Of a DNA stretch of 7,788 nucleotides, positions 6,925-7,788 are shown piece by piece. Source of the DNA: an uncultured Pelagibacteraceae bacterium. GTDB taxonomy: Bacteria > Pseudomonadota > Alphaproteobacteria > Pelagibacterales > Pelagibacteraceae. The notes below the pieces were generated by a model that was not told where the DNA came from, made no database searches, and was given only the letters and a program-made list of their open reading frames with translations. How positions within the stretch are numbered: position 1 is the first letter of the stretch; every line of letters begins with the position of its first letter. Both the position numbers and the translations under genes were made by a program. The stretch is from positions 1 to 7,788 of the forward strand of contig CACLNK010000039.1 in NCBI GenBank assembly GCA_902608305.1, written 5' to 3'.

Positions 6925-7778
6925 TTTTTTAAACTAAGACAAAATTTATAAATTTCTTTCTTCGATATTTCTTTATCTTTTGATATTAAATTTATTATAT
7001 CTTTGATACTTAAAATCCTAATCATTTTTTTAATGTTTTTTTTATCTGATTCGTTTAATTTTTGCGAAACATTTTTTTTTATTTTTACTTCAGAAATTAT
7101 AACTGTCAGTTCACCTTTGGGAATTTTTGAATATGGTACTAAATCTTCAACATTTGTTCTGGTATATTCTTCATAAAATTTTGATATTTCTCTACAAATT
7201 AAAATTTTTCTTCCAGAAAAAAAATTCCTAATTTCTTCAATTACTTTGTTAATTTTTTTTGGGGGAGCAAAAAAAACAATAGAACAATTAATTTTAGATA
7301 AATTACTTAAATCTTTTTTAATATCCTTTTTTTTTTGAGGAAAAAAACCATAAAAAAAATATTTTTCATCAAAACCACTTATTGATACTGCAGCAGTTAC
7401 TGCAGATGGTCCAGGAATTGGATAAATATTAATTTTATTATTAACACATTCGTTAATGATAATTTTACCAGGATCAGAAATACAAGGAGTGCCTGCATCT
7501 GATATTAATGATACAATTTTTTTGGAATTTAAAATATCAATTATCTTATTAACATTTTTCTTTTCATTAAATTTATGATTAGAAATTAAATTTGATTTAA
7601 TTTGATATTTATCTAATAGTTTTTTTGAAACTCTTGTATCTTCACAAAGTATATATTTTGATTGAGAAAGAATATCCAAAGCTCTTAAAGTAATATCTCT
7701 AAGATTACCGATAGGTGTAGAAACAATATACAAGCCAAAATTATATTTATTTTTTTTTATGTCTGATAGTGGAATCAT
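6921..7778 (-). CDS. rsmI: 16S rRNA (cytidine-1402 2'-O)-methyltransferase
   Basis: RsmI uses S-adenosylmethionine to 2'-O-methylate C1402 in the decoding centre of 16S rRNA. The 285-residue length is normal. It is a tetrapyrrole-methylase-fold protein with the expected signatures in order: GLYIVSTPIGNLRDITLRAL (15-34), CEDTRVSKKLL (45-55), SLISDAGTPCISDPG (90-104), the SAM-site PIPGPSAVTAA (120-130), FFYGFFPQKKK (141-151), CREISKFYEEYTR (195-207) and KGELTVII (221-228). A Lys-rich C-terminal region of about 50 residues follows. The ATG at 7778 places GLYIVSTPIGNL at residue 15, a normal distance. It is the first gene of a minus-strand pair with the BON lipoprotein, overlapping it by 4 bases. 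The small YraN-type gene that commonly follows rsmI is absent at this position. The promoter lies beyond the right edge. Confidence 0.96.
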   Translation of the reverse strand: MIPLSDIKKNKYNFGLYIVSTPIGNLRDITLRALDILSQSKYILCEDTRVSKKLLDKYQIKSNLISNHKFNEKKNVNKIIDILNSKKIVSLISDAGTPCISDPGKIIINECVNNKINIYPIPGPSAVTAAVSISGFDEKYFFYGFFPQKKKDIKKDLSNLSKINCSIVFFAPPKKINKVIEEIRNFFSGRKILICREISKFYEEYTRTNVEDLVPYSKIPKGELTVIISEVKIKKNVSQKLNESDKKNIKKMIRILSIKDIINLISKDKEISKKEIYKFCLSLKK

Positions 7779-7788
7779 TAAAATTTAA

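Overview
The window is AT-rich (by eye about 70% A+T), gene-dense and almost free of intergenic DNA. Genes abut or overlap by a few bases, Shine-Dalgarno sequences are hardly visible, and the proteins are rich in Lys, Asn and Ile. Together with the gene order (nfu, trpS, murJ and a hybrid malic enzyme close together), this suggests a streamlined alphaproteobacterium. Marine SAR11 / Pelagibacterales is the best guess, but that is an inference from composition and synteny, not a database match.

Layout. Bases 1-3071 hold a minus-strand run read murJ, trpS, nfu: the lipid II flippase, tryptophanyl-tRNA synthetase, and an Fe-S scaffold protein cut by the left window edge. The murJ-trpS gap is 2 bases and the trpS-nfu gap 53 bases. 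A 50-base divergent gap (3072-3121) separates murJ from a plus-strand pair: an unassigned 306-residue protein with glycosyltransferase-like features, followed with zero spacing (TAAATG) by a full-length hybrid malic enzyme, maeB. maeB ends tail to tail with a minus-strand pair, sharing bases of both stop codons. That pair reads rsmI (16S rRNA methyltransferase) then a two-BON-domain outer-membrane lipoprotein, with an ATGA overlap. No stretch above 300 bases lacks a gene.

How the genes relate. Most of the window is housekeeping: peptidoglycan precursor export (MurJ), tRNA charging (TrpS), Fe-S delivery (Nfu), C4-to-C3 carbon flux (MaeB), ribosome modification (RsmI) and envelope maintenance (BON lipoprotein). 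rsmI beside a BON lipoprotein recalls the E. coli yraL/yraP (rsmI/dolP) neighbourhood. The one gene that does not fit is the 306-residue protein. It sits where many alphaproteobacteria carry mutS and glnD between maeB and murJ, so it may mark a deletion/replacement point. I see no tRNA, rRNA, CRISPR array, insertion sequence or clear intrinsic terminator, and no new multi-gene system.
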